From Candidatus Kapaibacterium sp. (GTDB lineage: Bacteria; Bacteroidota; Ignavibacteria; Kapaibacteriales; UBA2268), in assembly GCA_937927515.1 (NCBI GenBank), contig CALBDO010000003.1, positions 1-64,000 on the forward strand: a DNA stretch of 64,000 nucleotides. The letters are read 5' to 3'. Below are positions 13,337 to 23,638 of the stretch, in pieces (the first letter of the stretch is position 1; the number at the start of each line of letters is the position of its first letter). A program made the translations under genes and the position numbers. The notes under the pieces are model-generated. The model saw only the letters and a list, made by a program, of their open reading frames with translations, was not told the DNA's origin and made no database searches.

Positions 13337-14710
13337 ATGAAAAACCTATTGTATATATTGTTTGTATATTTTCTTTGTGCAACTACTTATGCACAAGATA
13401 TATTTATTGAACGTACTGATGTCGATTCAAGTCGAAGTGGTTTTGTAACTGCAACATACAATTTTTCATTTAAAGTAAAATTAAAGAATGTACGAAATTG
13501 CACTGGTATCTCTTTTGTACTGCGCTACAACCAAACCGAATATGTAAAATTCTCCAATTATCGTACATTGCCATTCAGTCGCTTTGGGTCTGTTTTTGTT
13601 TACCCTTTTTACAATCCAATAGATGGTTACGAAAGAATTTTTACAGGTATATTAAATGGCGATACTGTAGGTGGTGTTGGAGAAACCAATCCAGAAGCTA
13701 TTGAATTTGAGTTTTCTGTTGGTGCAAATGCACCAGAGAACACATTTGTGGAATTCTTTTTTGAGGATGCCGAGGCTGTTGTTTCCGATTCATCTTCTGG
13801 CAAAATTATCAAATTAAAATCAAACACTGTACTGTACAATATACACGGTTTTGTAAATGTTTGGCCTGGAGATGCGAATAACGATGGTATCGTCAATATC
13901 AATGATGTTTCTGTTGTTGCTTTATATTTGGGATATGGAGCAAACAAAAGCAATTTTCGTTCATTCCAAAGGAAAAATGCATCGACAGACTGGTTTGCCC
14001 AATCCTGCTTAGGATGGGATAGTCTGGCAATTACCTATGCTGATTGCGACGGGGATGGCGAGGTTACTATAAACGATATGCTTATTATACCATTGAATTT
14101 TGGAAAGACTCACGTAAATCGTACACACTACTCCGCAGAAAACTCTTTAACTCAATTTAACGAAATTCACTTAAAAGAACTTGTACGAGTTCCCTACAGC
14201 ATCGAGTGCGAAGAACCCATTGTTGGTTTTATATCCGAAATGCCTACAAATCAGATTTTCATTAACGTAAAAGAAATATTCCCACTTAACTCTTTTAACG
14301 ACGATATCTTTACTGTTGTTGTAAATAATGAGCAAACAAAATATTTCCTATCTGGCTCGAGCCAACATAATCCTCTTAACAATAGAATATTTGCATATTC
14401 AAACCAGCAGAATGTGCTCATTGGACGTGGAATAACAAAACAAGGGAAGATTGTCGCAGCAAAATTGGTACCTCAAAATCTACTTTCAAAAGCAGATGAG
14501 ATGCTAATTTTAGAAAATTTAGAAGGAATAAAAGATTTCCCTTTAAAAATTAAAATTTTCGACATTTTGGGAGAAGAGAAATATTATACTCAGATTTACT
14601 CGTTTACTGAGTTACAAAATTCACTAGAAAATCTTCCAAGAGGTTTATATTTTATTCAACTCCAAAGCAATTGTAAACTCATACTTATTAAACACTTCAG
14701 TAATAACTAA
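13337..14710 (+). CDS. Secreted cohesin-like/dockerin protein with T9SS-type C-terminal domain
   Basis: Signal peptide; two dockerin-like Ca-binding repeats 'GDANNDGIVNINDVSVVALYLG' and 'DCDGDGEVTINDMLIIPLNFG'; C-terminal 'LENLPRGLYFIQLQSNCKLILIKHFSNN'. Confidence 0.75.
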   Translation: MKNLLYILFVYFLCATTYAQDIFIERTDVDSSRSGFVTATYNFSFKVKLKNVRNCTGISFVLRYNQTEYVKFSNYRTLPFSRFGSVFVYPFYNPIDGYERIFTGILNGDTVGGVGETNPEAIEFEFSVGANAPENTFVEFFFEDAEAVVSDSSSGKIIKLKSNTVLYNIHGFVNVWPGDANNDGIVNINDVSVVALYLGYGANKSNFRSFQRKNASTDWFAQSCLGWDSLAITYADCDGDGEVTINDMLIIPLNFGKTHVNRTHYSAENSLTQFNEIHLKELVRVPYSIECEEPIVGFISEMPTNQIFINVKEIFPLNSFNDDIFTVVVNNEQTKYFLSGSSQHNPLNNRIFAYSNQQNVLIGRGITKQGKIVAAKLVPQNLLSKADEMLILENLEGIKDFPLKIKIFDILGEEKYYTQIYSFTELQNSLENLPRGLYFIQLQSNCKLILIKHFSNN

Positions 14711-14794
14711 ATCAATTAAACCTAACTCTAAAAATTTTGTCTAAGTAATTATTGGTAATCCTTTTCGTTTATTTTGTATTAAAAAAATGCGAAA

Positions 14795-17299
14795 ATGAAA
14801 AAAATTTACTTATCAGTGGGATTTTGGTTGTTTTATATTTTTTTAAATTTTAACCTACTATGTCAAGAACAAAAACCGCTACTAAATGTTCAATCGGACC
14901 CAATTGGCGTAATTCGGGGCAAAGTCATTGATGACCAAACAAAAACTCCAATGGAGTATGTAAGCGTTCGTATAGTCCGATTTCGTGATTCATCTATTAT
15001 TTCGGGTAGCTTATCAGATAAAAACGGTTATTTCGAAATAAAAAACATTCCCTATGGTAGATACTTTGCTGTAATCAAATTTATTGGTTTTAAAACAAAA
15101 ATAATTGATTCAATTTTTGTTACTCCACGAAATCCTGAAATAAATTTAGGAATTATCCATTTTCAACCCGAACCCATCAAAACCAAAGAGGTAGAGGTAA
15201 CAGCACAAAAAGATATTGTGACTTATGCAATTGATAGAAGAATATACGATGTTTCGAAAGATTTGTCTTCTGTTGGAGGAAGTGCTCTCGATGTTCTAAG
15301 CAACGTTCCCTCTGTCTCTGTGGATATCGAAGGGAATATTTCTCTGCGTGGTAGCGGTAATGTACAAATTTTAATCGATGGCAAGCCATCTTCGCTTCTT
15401 GGGTTCGACCGCGGTACAGCTCTTGAACAAATTCCCGCAGACAATATTGAACGAATAGAGGTTATTACCAACCCCTCTGCAAAGTTCGACCCTGATGGAG
15501 TGGCTGGTATTATAAATATAATTTTGAAAAAAAGCACTATGCTTGGCTATGGAGCTATTTTAAACGCAAATATTGGTACAGCAGACAAGTACAATGGTTC
15601 TGCTAATTTAAATTTAAGGACGGACAATTTCAACTCCACAATTGGTTATAGTTTTCGAGCCTTTAGTATGAGAGGTAACACCGAGGCAACACGAACCTCT
15701 TTCAATCCTGATTCTACCTTCCTAACGCAAAATCAAAACTTCCTCCGTAGAGGAAATTTCCAACGCATCCAATTCTCAAGCGAATGGGCTCCGAATCCCA
15801 GAAACTCCCTCATATTAAATACAAATCTTGGTTTTTTTGGTAGGAAAATGGACGATTCAACTGGGTATATGTTTGTTTTGCCTCAAACTTCAATTGCTGA
15901 GGATTACTATAGAAAAAACAACTCAAATGGGGATAACTTATCATACGATTTCAATCTATTTTACAAATACAACTTCGATAAGAAGGATAAAGAATTTACA
16001 TCTAACATTATGTTTATGTCTTTCCGAGGCGAGGAGAACAATTTCTATAATGAATTCCATCCCGAAACGCTTGGAAAAGAATTCTTTCTTCTAAAACAAA
16101 ATAATAAAATTAATTACATTAACGACAATTTTACTATTGAAATGAATTTCGTAAATCCCTTGGATATCGGTAAACTGGACCTTGGAGCAAAATTAAATAT
16201 TCGAAAAATTGATATCGATTACTCATTATTATCCTGGGACATCATGAAGGAGATTTGGTTAATAAACGACACATTGAGCAACAAATTTGGTTATAACGAA
16301 AACATACTTGCTTCCTATCTGACTTACTCTGGCAAATTTTCAAATTTTGGCTATCAATTTGGGCTAAGAGTTGAACAAACTTTTTCAGAATCTGACCAAA
16401 AGACGACCAACGAACAATTTAAAAATAATTATTTAAACTTATTCCCTACAATTCATTTAAGCTATCAATTACATCCGTTAAGTAATCTGATGTTTAGTTA
16501 TACTCGCCGAATTAACCGCCCCCAGTCTATGTATCTTAATCCATTTAAAGACTATTCAGACCCACAAAACATTTCTCAAGGAAATCCATATTTAAAGCCA
16601 GAATTTGCTAACTCTTTTGAAATATCTAACTTAACATATATAGGCAAAAATTCCCTCAATATTACCATATTTTATCGCTACACAACTGATATTATTTCGA
16701 GAATAACAAGACTCGACACAAGTAAACAATTTACATTAACTACTTATGAAAATTTAAATCAAAGCAAGAGTATGGGCTTCGAAACAATATTAAATAGTTC
16801 CCTATTTGATTTTTGGAAGGTTAACCTCAACTTTTCTTACTTTTATCTCGACATAAATGGGATACCTATGTATGGTATACCCTCGAGAAATAGCAAAAGT
16901 TGGAACATCAAACTTAATTCGGTCATTAATATCACTCGAAACTTCAACCTTCAACTCAACTTGACTTATGACTCTCCAACGGTCACCACTGGTGGTGGGG
17001 GGATGTTCTGGAGATACTTCCAAATGGGAAGCGTTGGCAAATTGGATGGAATATTTACGGCAAATCTTTCCGCTAAATTTGATTTTCTTGATGATCGCGG
17101 TAGTATCACTTTCCGATTAGTAGATGTCTTCAAAACAATAAACTATAAACTAACAACAAACGGTTCAAACTTTGTTTCCAGCATTTACAGAACAAGAGAA
17201 AGTCGCATTGCCTTTCTAGGCTTAACTTACAAAATCAACGATTACAAACGCCCTAAAATCAAGAGACCCGAGGATGTACAAGAAATAGAAATTGAGTAG
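14795..17299 (+). CDS. TonB-dependent receptor with N-terminal carboxypeptidase-regulatory-like domain
   Basis: 'GKVIDDQTKTPMEYVSVRI', plug 'GNVQILIDGKPSSLLGFDRGTALEQIPADNIERIEVITNPSAKFDPDGVAGIINIIL', C-terminal beta-barrel. Confidence 0.88.
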   Translation: MKKIYLSVGFWLFYIFLNFNLLCQEQKPLLNVQSDPIGVIRGKVIDDQTKTPMEYVSVRIVRFRDSSIISGSLSDKNGYFEIKNIPYGRYFAVIKFIGFKTKIIDSIFVTPRNPEINLGIIHFQPEPIKTKEVEVTAQKDIVTYAIDRRIYDVSKDLSSVGGSALDVLSNVPSVSVDIEGNISLRGSGNVQILIDGKPSSLLGFDRGTALEQIPADNIERIEVITNPSAKFDPDGVAGIINIILKKSTMLGYGAILNANIGTADKYNGSANLNLRTDNFNSTIGYSFRAFSMRGNTEATRTSFNPDSTFLTQNQNFLRRGNFQRIQFSSEWAPNPRNSLILNTNLGFFGRKMDDSTGYMFVLPQTSIAEDYYRKNNSNGDNLSYDFNLFYKYNFDKKDKEFTSNIMFMSFRGEENNFYNEFHPETLGKEFFLLKQNNKINYINDNFTIEMNFVNPLDIGKLDLGAKLNIRKIDIDYSLLSWDIMKEIWLINDTLSNKFGYNENILASYLTYSGKFSNFGYQFGLRVEQTFSESDQKTTNEQFKNNYLNLFPTIHLSYQLHPLSNLMFSYTRRINRPQSMYLNPFKDYSDPQNISQGNPYLKPEFANSFEISNLTYIGKNSLNITIFYRYTTDIISRITRLDTSKQFTLTTYENLNQSKSMGFETILNSSLFDFWKVNLNFSYFYLDINGIPMYGIPSRNSKSWNIKLNSVINITRNFNLQLNLTYDSPTVTTGGGGMFWRYFQMGSVGKLDGIFTANLSAKFDFLDDRGSITFRLVDVFKTINYKLTTNGSNFVSSIYRTRESRIAFLGLTYKINDYKRPKIKRPEDVQEIEIE

Positions 17300-17648
17300 T
17301 AATCATACTGAATATCATAATCACCTGTCAGCCTTCATTAAGAAAATCCTTATTATTGAGAAACATAAATATTTAAATTCGCTAAATCCCAATCTATTGT
17401 TCCTAGTAATTTTTATAAGTTATTGTATTAAATGGAAATAGTATAATTCGATTCTAGAAAATTTTCTCTGCTCTGAAAGACTAAATTTATTTAAATTACC
17501 CTATTAATTTTTATTACTAACGCATGGAAGTATATAAACACTTTTAAATAGTTTAATGCAGACACTTAAAGGTTAGAAAAGGAAAATAACTTATCAGTCA
17601 AAAAATCTACTAAATGTCTTAATTTTGAATTTTTAAAAAACACTAAAA

Positions 17649-18194
17649 TTGGAAATTTGGGAAACAATTGGTTACGGTGAATCATTCGATTTAAAGATTT
17701 TTACAGCAAAGTGGGTCGTTAGACGCAATCCAAAGAGTGGGAAAAAATCAAATTTTGTTGTTCTCGATTCACAAAATTGGGTCAACATCATTCCGATAAC
17801 CAAAAATAATGAGGTTGTTTTAGTACGACAGTATAGACACGGAATAAACGAAATCACTCTTGAAATTCCTGGTGGTTTAATCGATAAAAATGAAGTACCT
17901 ATAGAGGCAGCAAAAAGAGAATGCAGGGAGGAAACTGGTTTTTGGTCGTATGAAGAACCAATTCTTTTAGGTAAAGTCCGTCCTAATCCAGCCTTTCTAA
18001 CTAATACTTGTTATACTTATTTGTGGACAAATGTAGAAAAGAAATTCGAACCAAATTTCGATACAAACGAGGTTATAGAAGTCCTTCTTACGAAAGTAGA
18101 GTATTTAGAAAATCTAATACGAACCGGCAAAATAGACCATTCTATAGTTTTAAATGCATTACTGTTTTATTTTTTGCACTCAAAGCAAACATAA
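17649..18194 (+). CDS. NUDIX hydrolase (ADP-ribose pyrophosphatase-like)
   Basis: NUDIX box 'GGLIDKNEVPIEAAKRECREETGF'; TTG start predicted. Confidence 0.88.
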   Translation: MEIWETIGYGESFDLKIFTAKWVVRRNPKSGKKSNFVVLDSQNWVNIIPITKNNEVVLVRQYRHGINEITLEIPGGLIDKNEVPIEAAKRECREETGFWSYEEPILLGKVRPNPAFLTNTCYTYLWTNVEKKFEPNFDTNEVIEVLLTKVEYLENLIRTGKIDHSIVLNALLFYFLHSKQT

Positions 18195-18195
18195 C

Positions 18196-18978
18196 ATGGG
18201 GAAAATCATTGCCATAGCAAATCAAAAAGGAGGAGTTGGAAAAACAACAACGGCTATAAATCTCTCTGCATCCCTAGCTACAAATGGGTTAAGTGTACTA
18301 CTAATTGATATAGACCCACAAGGCAATGCAACAAATGGATTCGGCTTTTCTCACACTCAAATCAAAGGTACAATTTACGAAATATTAATAGGAACAACGA
18401 CATTTGAAGAAGCTATATTGGATACAGAAATTCAAAACTTAAAAATAATACCATCAAATATTAATCTTGTTGGTGCAGAAATTGAATTGGTTAGCTTCAA
18501 TAATAGAGAGAAAATTCTTAAAAGCAAAATACAAAGCGCAAGAGAAAATTTTGACTTCATATTTATTGATTGTCCTCCATCGCTTGGTCTACTAACAGTT
18601 AATGCATTAACTTCTGCCGATAGTGTCATTATACCCGTACAATGTGAATATTACGCTCTTGAAGGTCTAAGTAAATTGCTCAACACAATTCATATGGTCC
18701 GAATTAGCTTAAATCCAGACCTTACTATCGAAGGTGTTCTGTTAACAATGTTCGATTCAAGATTAAGACTATCCAACCAAGTTGCTCAAGAAATTTGGAA
18801 TTTATTTGGAAATAAAGCTTTTAAAACTGTAATAAATCGCAATGTTAGATTGTCCGAAGCACCAAGTCACGGCAAGCCCGTAATTTTATACGACCCGACA
18901 AGTATTGGTTGTAGAAACTATCTTGAACTTGCCCGAGAAATACTCGATAGGAACAACAAACAGGAACAACATGGCTGA
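18196..18978 (+). CDS. parA: Chromosome partitioning ATPase ParA/Soj
   Basis: 'MGKIIAIANQKGGVGKTTTAINLSASLA' deviant Walker A; ATG at 18196, inside the longer listed ORF. Confidence 0.95.
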   Translation: MGKIIAIANQKGGVGKTTTAINLSASLATNGLSVLLIDIDPQGNATNGFGFSHTQIKGTIYEILIGTTTFEEAILDTEIQNLKIIPSNINLVGAEIELVSFNNREKILKSKIQSARENFDFIFIDCPPSLGLLTVNALTSADSVIIPVQCEYYALEGLSKLLNTIHMVRISLNPDLTIEGVLLTMFDSRLRLSNQVAQEIWNLFGNKAFKTVINRNVRLSEAPSHGKPVILYDPTSIGCRNYLELAREILDRNNKQEQHG

Positions 18979-19876
18979 AAAGAAGAAACAATTTGGACTT
19001 GGTAAGGGATTAAGTTCGTTAATACCGGGCGGTATTCTTTCCGGCGACGAAAGGACACAAATTTCAGAATACATAAGCGAGATTTTCAGGGAAGTTGATA
19101 TTTCTCAAATTAGATTCAACCCGTACCAACCAAGAAAGGATTTCGATGAGCAAAACATAGAAGAATTAGCAGAGTCGATTAAAATCAATGGAGTAATTCA
19201 ACCGATAACATTAAGAAAAATCGACAGTGGATATCAGCTAATATCTGGTGAACGAAGAATTCGTGCTGCAGTTAAAGCTGGATTGACTAAAATTCCAGCT
19301 TTCATAATCAAAGTTGACGAAGACTATAAAATGTTAGAAATTGCATTAATAGAAAACATTCAGCGCGAGGATTTAAACCCAATCGACTTAGCTAACGGTT
19401 TAAAAAAATTAAGCGAAGAATTCAATCTGACCCAAGAAGAAATTGCCAAAAGAGTTGGAAAAGACCGTTCTACAATTACCAATTTAATTCGCCTTCTAAA
19501 GCTTCCTATCCCAGTGCAAGATAGTCTCCGCAAAGGCGAAATATCAATTGGTCACGCAAAGGTTCTTCTTTCCCTTGCAAACGATGATGCAATAAAACTT
19601 ATGTGGAAGAAAATTATAAAAGAAAATCTTTCGGTACGAGAAACTGAAAAAATTATTTCCAAGTTAATTCAAAAAAGTGAAACATTGGACAAACAATCTC
19701 ATATACATAAACAAGATATCAACATAACCTACTTCGAAAAAGAAATCTCTAAGGCAATAGGAACTAAAGTGAGAATCCAAAACAAAAACAATAAAGGTAA
19801 AATCATTATTGATTATTATTCCCTCGAGGAACTGGAAAGAATTATTGAACAGCTACTGAAATCCTTTGAAAAATAA
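18971..19876 (+). CDS. parB: Chromosome partitioning protein ParB/Spo0J
   Basis: 'GLGKGLSSLIPGG', 'NPYQPRKDF', 'LISGERRIRAAVKAGL', HTH; ATG at 18971. Confidence 0.95.
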   Translation: MAEKKKQFGLGKGLSSLIPGGILSGDERTQISEYISEIFREVDISQIRFNPYQPRKDFDEQNIEELAESIKINGVIQPITLRKIDSGYQLISGERRIRAAVKAGLTKIPAFIIKVDEDYKMLEIALIENIQREDLNPIDLANGLKKLSEEFNLTQEEIAKRVGKDRSTITNLIRLLKLPIPVQDSLRKGEISIGHAKVLLSLANDDAIKLMWKKIIKENLSVRETEKIISKLIQKSETLDKQSHIHKQDINITYFEKEISKAIGTKVRIQNKNNKGKIIIDYYSLEELERIIEQLLKSFEK

Positions 19877-19907
19877 AAGCCAATTACATTAATTTAGTGT
19901 TGTATAG

Positions 19908-21740
19908 TTAAGCTTGATTTGAATGAAAGTACTCGTAAATGTTCTGAGCCAACTTATCTCCAACTACGGCTTTTAATTCCTCTGGTGATTTGCCACTTAT
20001 TGCAGCCACAGAACCAAAAGCATTTAAAAGCTTTTTTGCTACCTTCGCCCCTACACCTTTTATTTTTAAAAGTTCAGTTGTTATGGTGCGTTTTTCCCTT
20101 AGTTTCCTATGATAGCTAACTGCAAACCTGTGTGCTTCGTCACGAATTTGTTGAATTAACTGCAAAGTTGTCGAACTTCTGGGAAGAGCAATAGATTCCT
20201 TTAGGTCCAACTTAAAAATCTCTTCCAGTCTTTTTGCAATTCCGATAACATCTACTTTATCCAAAATTTCAAGCTCCTTCAAAACAGATTCAGCTTCGTG
20301 AAGCTGTCCTTTACCACCATCTATTATAATTAAATTGGGTAATTCACCGTTTTCATCCAACAGTCTCCGATATCTTCTATAAATTGCTTCTCTCATTGCA
20401 GCATAATCATCATTCTGATTTACGGTCTTTATTTTGAATTTTCTGTAACCTCTTTTCCATGGTTTACCATCTTTGAAAACTACCAAAGATGATACATAAT
20501 CGCTTCCTTGTATGTGTGAGTTGTCAAAACATTCAATAATTCTTGGTGGAGTTTTCAACTGCAGCTCTTTTTGAAATTCAAATATTCTCTTTGGTAGTTC
20601 AGCATCCTTTTTCATCACAGCAAGTATGTATTCTTGCAATTGAAACTTTGCATTTTCATTTGCAAGATTAACTATTTTCTTCTTTTCACCAATTTTGGGA
20701 ACAATGATATCAATCGGAGCACTTTTTTTAGACTTAATGTAGTCAGAAAGAAATTTTTCCTCTTGCAACTGCATTGGTAGTAAAATTTCTTCAGGGATGA
20801 ATTCAGAGTCTAAGTAAAATTTCTCTAATCCAGCTTGTAGAATGTCGGCATCGTTTGCATTAAGCTTGTTCTTCAAAATAAAATGCCTTCTACCAACAAG
20901 TTTACCTTCCCGCACATTTAAAACAAGCACACAACTGTATTCCCCTTCCTTTGCAAAGCCAAAAACATCTCTGTCAATCAACTCTGTTGTTACTATTTTT
21001 TGATGTTCTGTATAGTCTTTCAAAAGAAAATATTGGTTTCGGTAATATGCAGCTTGTTCAAAATTTAATTCCTCGACACATGATTCCATTTTGGCAAGTA
21101 AATCCTTTTCAATTATAGAAGTTTTACCATTAATTAAACTAATAGCATTTTTAACATTCTCAATATACTTCTCTTTGGCGATAAGTCCCTCGCAAGGTCC
21201 ATCACACTTTTTTATTTGATAGTCAAGACAGACTCTAAATTTACCAAGTTTAATTGACTCTTCTGTGAGTTTTAACTTACAACTTCTTAACTTAAAAATT
21301 GAGCGAACAAGCTTTATTAGTCTTTTCATGGACTTTACATCAGCATATGGTCCAAAATATTTCGAACCATCCCGCACAACTCTTCTCGTCGAAAAAATTC
21401 TTGGATATTCCTCATTGGTAATTTTAATAAAGGGATAGGTTTTATCATCTCGAAGCATAACGTTGTATTTGGGCTTATATTTTTTAATTAATGTATCCTC
21501 CAATATTAGTGCCTCTGCCTCAGTATCTGTAACGATATACTCCAAATCGTAAATATTTCTTACCAAAGCTGTAGTTTTTGCATCATGATGTCTATTTGTC
21601 TGAAAATAGGACTTAACTCGATTCTTTAAATTCAAGGCTTTTCCAACATAGATAACCTTTCCATTCTTATTTTTGTAAATATAAACACCGGGTGACGTCG
21701 GTAAATAATTAAGTTTGTCCAGTATAGTCACTCCATCCAT
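19908..21740 (-). CDS. uvrC: Excinuclease ABC subunit C
   Basis: GIY-YIG 'PGVYIYKNKNGKVIYVGKALNLKNRVKSYF', UVR motif, RNase H-like 'IECFDNSHIQGSDYVSSLVVF', C-terminal HhH. Confidence 0.97.
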   Translation of the reverse strand: MDGVTILDKLNYLPTSPGVYIYKNKNGKVIYVGKALNLKNRVKSYFQTNRHHDAKTTALVRNIYDLEYIVTDTEAEALILEDTLIKKYKPKYNVMLRDDKTYPFIKITNEEYPRIFSTRRVVRDGSKYFGPYADVKSMKRLIKLVRSIFKLRSCKLKLTEESIKLGKFRVCLDYQIKKCDGPCEGLIAKEKYIENVKNAISLINGKTSIIEKDLLAKMESCVEELNFEQAAYYRNQYFLLKDYTEHQKIVTTELIDRDVFGFAKEGEYSCVLVLNVREGKLVGRRHFILKNKLNANDADILQAGLEKFYLDSEFIPEEILLPMQLQEEKFLSDYIKSKKSAPIDIIVPKIGEKKKIVNLANENAKFQLQEYILAVMKKDAELPKRIFEFQKELQLKTPPRIIECFDNSHIQGSDYVSSLVVFKDGKPWKRGYRKFKIKTVNQNDDYAAMREAIYRRYRRLLDENGELPNLIIIDGGKGQLHEAESVLKELEILDKVDVIGIAKRLEEIFKLDLKESIALPRSSTTLQLIQQIRDEAHRFAVSYHRKLREKRTITTELLKIKGVGAKVAKKLLNAFGSVAAISGKSPEELKAVVGDKLAQNIYEYFHSNQA

Positions 21741-21896
21741 AGAGATTGAAAATTAAATTTAAAGTTACGAAAATTTAGAAACTTAATTGTTTAGTATAAA
21801 TAATTCTCTCAAATCCTTGGAAATTATTTGCTTCGAAAACTTAAAATTTGTTTAATTCTTTTTCGATAATTTTGTAATGTTTTAATCAAGTGTTGA

Positions 21897-22652
21897 ATGA
21901 AAACAAAAATTAAAGTAATTACTGTCGACTTTTGGAATACAATTTTCGATTCCTCTAACGGGATTGAAAGAAATAGCTTAAGGCAGCAAAAGTTAAAATC
22001 TACTTTTGAACTTTTAGGATTGCAAATCCCTGACCAAGATTATGAAAAAGCAATGCAAGACGCATGGGAATACTTTAATAAAATCTGGCGAAGCGAAATG
22101 AGAACTATCTCCTCGCACGATGCTCTAAGTTTTTTTTGGAATTATTTCAATGCACCCAAAAACGAAGAGCTTCTTAATGACGCTATTAGAACCTTCGAAC
22201 AAAGTATTCTAATCCATCCACCTAAATTAGTTGATGGAGTAAAGGATGCACTTGAAACACTCTCAAAAAAATATAAGCTTGCGATAGTCTCCGACACTGG
22301 TTTTTCCCCAGGAAGTGTTCTTAGAGAATTGCTTAATATAAATGGACTATTAGAGCTTTTCTCCTCATTTAGTTTTTCAAATGAAACTGGAATTGCTAAA
22401 CCACACCCTAATGCATTCTTGAAAGTTTTGACCGAGCTGGACTGTCCCCCGGAAAAAGCCGTTCACATTGGAGATATCGAGGAAACAGACATACAAGGAG
22501 CTAAAAACCTCAATATGTATGCCATTCGATTTATTGGCAATCATTTAGACTTTCTTAACGAAGATTCCGAATTACACACCATTGCAGACTTTGTTGCCTC
22601 CTCTTGGAGTGAAGTCCTGGAAAAAATTAATGAAATTGAACGTAAGTTATGA
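21897..22652 (+). CDS. HAD-family hydrolase
   Basis: 'VDFWNTIFDSS', 'LAIVSDTGF', 'AKPHPNAFLKVL', 'HIGDIEETDIQGAKN'. Confidence 0.88.
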   Translation: MKTKIKVITVDFWNTIFDSSNGIERNSLRQQKLKSTFELLGLQIPDQDYEKAMQDAWEYFNKIWRSEMRTISSHDALSFFWNYFNAPKNEELLNDAIRTFEQSILIHPPKLVDGVKDALETLSKKYKLAIVSDTGFSPGSVLRELLNINGLLELFSSFSFSNETGIAKPHPNAFLKVLTELDCPPEKAVHIGDIEETDIQGAKNLNMYAIRFIGNHLDFLNEDSELHTIADFVASSWSEVLEKINEIERKL

Positions 22653-23248
22653 AAAATTTAAAAAAAATAGGGCTATTTGGGGGCTCATTCAATCCCATTC
22701 ACATTGGTCATTTGATTGTTGCCAATTTCTTCGTATGTGAATTTGGATTAGATTATTGTTTCTTTGAACCTGCTTTTATCTCTCCATTCAAACTACATCA
22801 GCAGGACCTAGTCTCCGAGCAACACAGATTGAAAATGATTTCGTTAGCTATTAAAGGAAATCCAAAATTTAAAATCGACACATATGAAATCGAAAAAGCT
22901 GGAATATCGTATTCTTTCGAAACTATTCTTCATTTTAAAGCTAAATTCCCAAACTCTTCTATTTTCTTTTTAATAGGCTCGGACCAAATAGATAAATTTA
23001 CTCAATGGAAAAATTGGAAAATAATTTTAGAAAACTCATTTCTTGTTGTAGCTAAACGTGTCTTCAAACCTATAAATAAAAATTTTGTGCCATTGGAATA
23101 TGAAGAAAAGATTTACTTTTTAGACAATCCGATTATTGGAATAAGTTCTACACAAATACGTGAATTTATAACCCGTGACATTCCCATTGACTACCTTGTA
23201 CCAAAAGAGGTTAAAAAATATATCAATGATAACGAACTTTACAAATGA
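22649..23248 (+). CDS. nadD: Nicotinate-nucleotide adenylyltransferase
   Basis: 'IGLFGGSFNPIHIGHLIVANFF', 'FLIGSDQ', 'ISSTQIREFI'. Confidence 0.93.
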   Translation: MKNLKKIGLFGGSFNPIHIGHLIVANFFVCEFGLDYCFFEPAFISPFKLHQQDLVSEQHRLKMISLAIKGNPKFKIDTYEIEKAGISYSFETILHFKAKFPNSSIFFLIGSDQIDKFTQWKNWKIILENSFLVVAKRVFKPINKNFVPLEYEEKIYFLDNPIIGISSTQIREFITRDIPIDYLVPKEVKKYINDNELYK

Positions 23249-23313
23249 GAGTTTCATTGAACTATAAATAATTTTTCTTAATTTTGTATTTCGATTGATA
23301 AAGGATATTTACA

Positions 23314-23493
23314 ATGGCCAAAAAAGAAGCAAGAATAATAGTTACACTTGAATGTACTGAGGCAAAAAAAGAAGGCAAACCTGCCTCTCGTTATACTACT
23401 ACCAAAAATAAGAACAATACACCCGACCGGTTGGAATTGAAGAAATATAACCCATTTCTACGTAGACACACAATCCATAGAGAAGTAAAATAA
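23314..23493 (+). CDS. rpmG: 50S ribosomal protein L33
   Basis: 59 codons, absent from the ORF track: [59 protein letters not shown], classic L33. Confidence 0.93.
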   Translation: MAKKEARIIVTLECTEAKKEGKPASRYTTTKNKNNTPDRLELKKYNPFLRRHTIHREVK

Positions 23494-23638
23494 CCTAAGT
23501 TACTGGTTTGCAATCACATTCAAGATTTACGTTTTGTACTATTTTACTTTTCACACACTTTTTAACCTCTCGAAACTTTTTGTTTTTTCATATTCTAAAA
23601 AAATTTTAATTTGTTTTTTTAAATTATTCGAGGAAAAT

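Noticed and set aside
18196-19876. Possible parS site near parAB
   Set aside because: No TGTTTCACGTGAAACA-like palindrome noticed by eye in the adjacent sequence.
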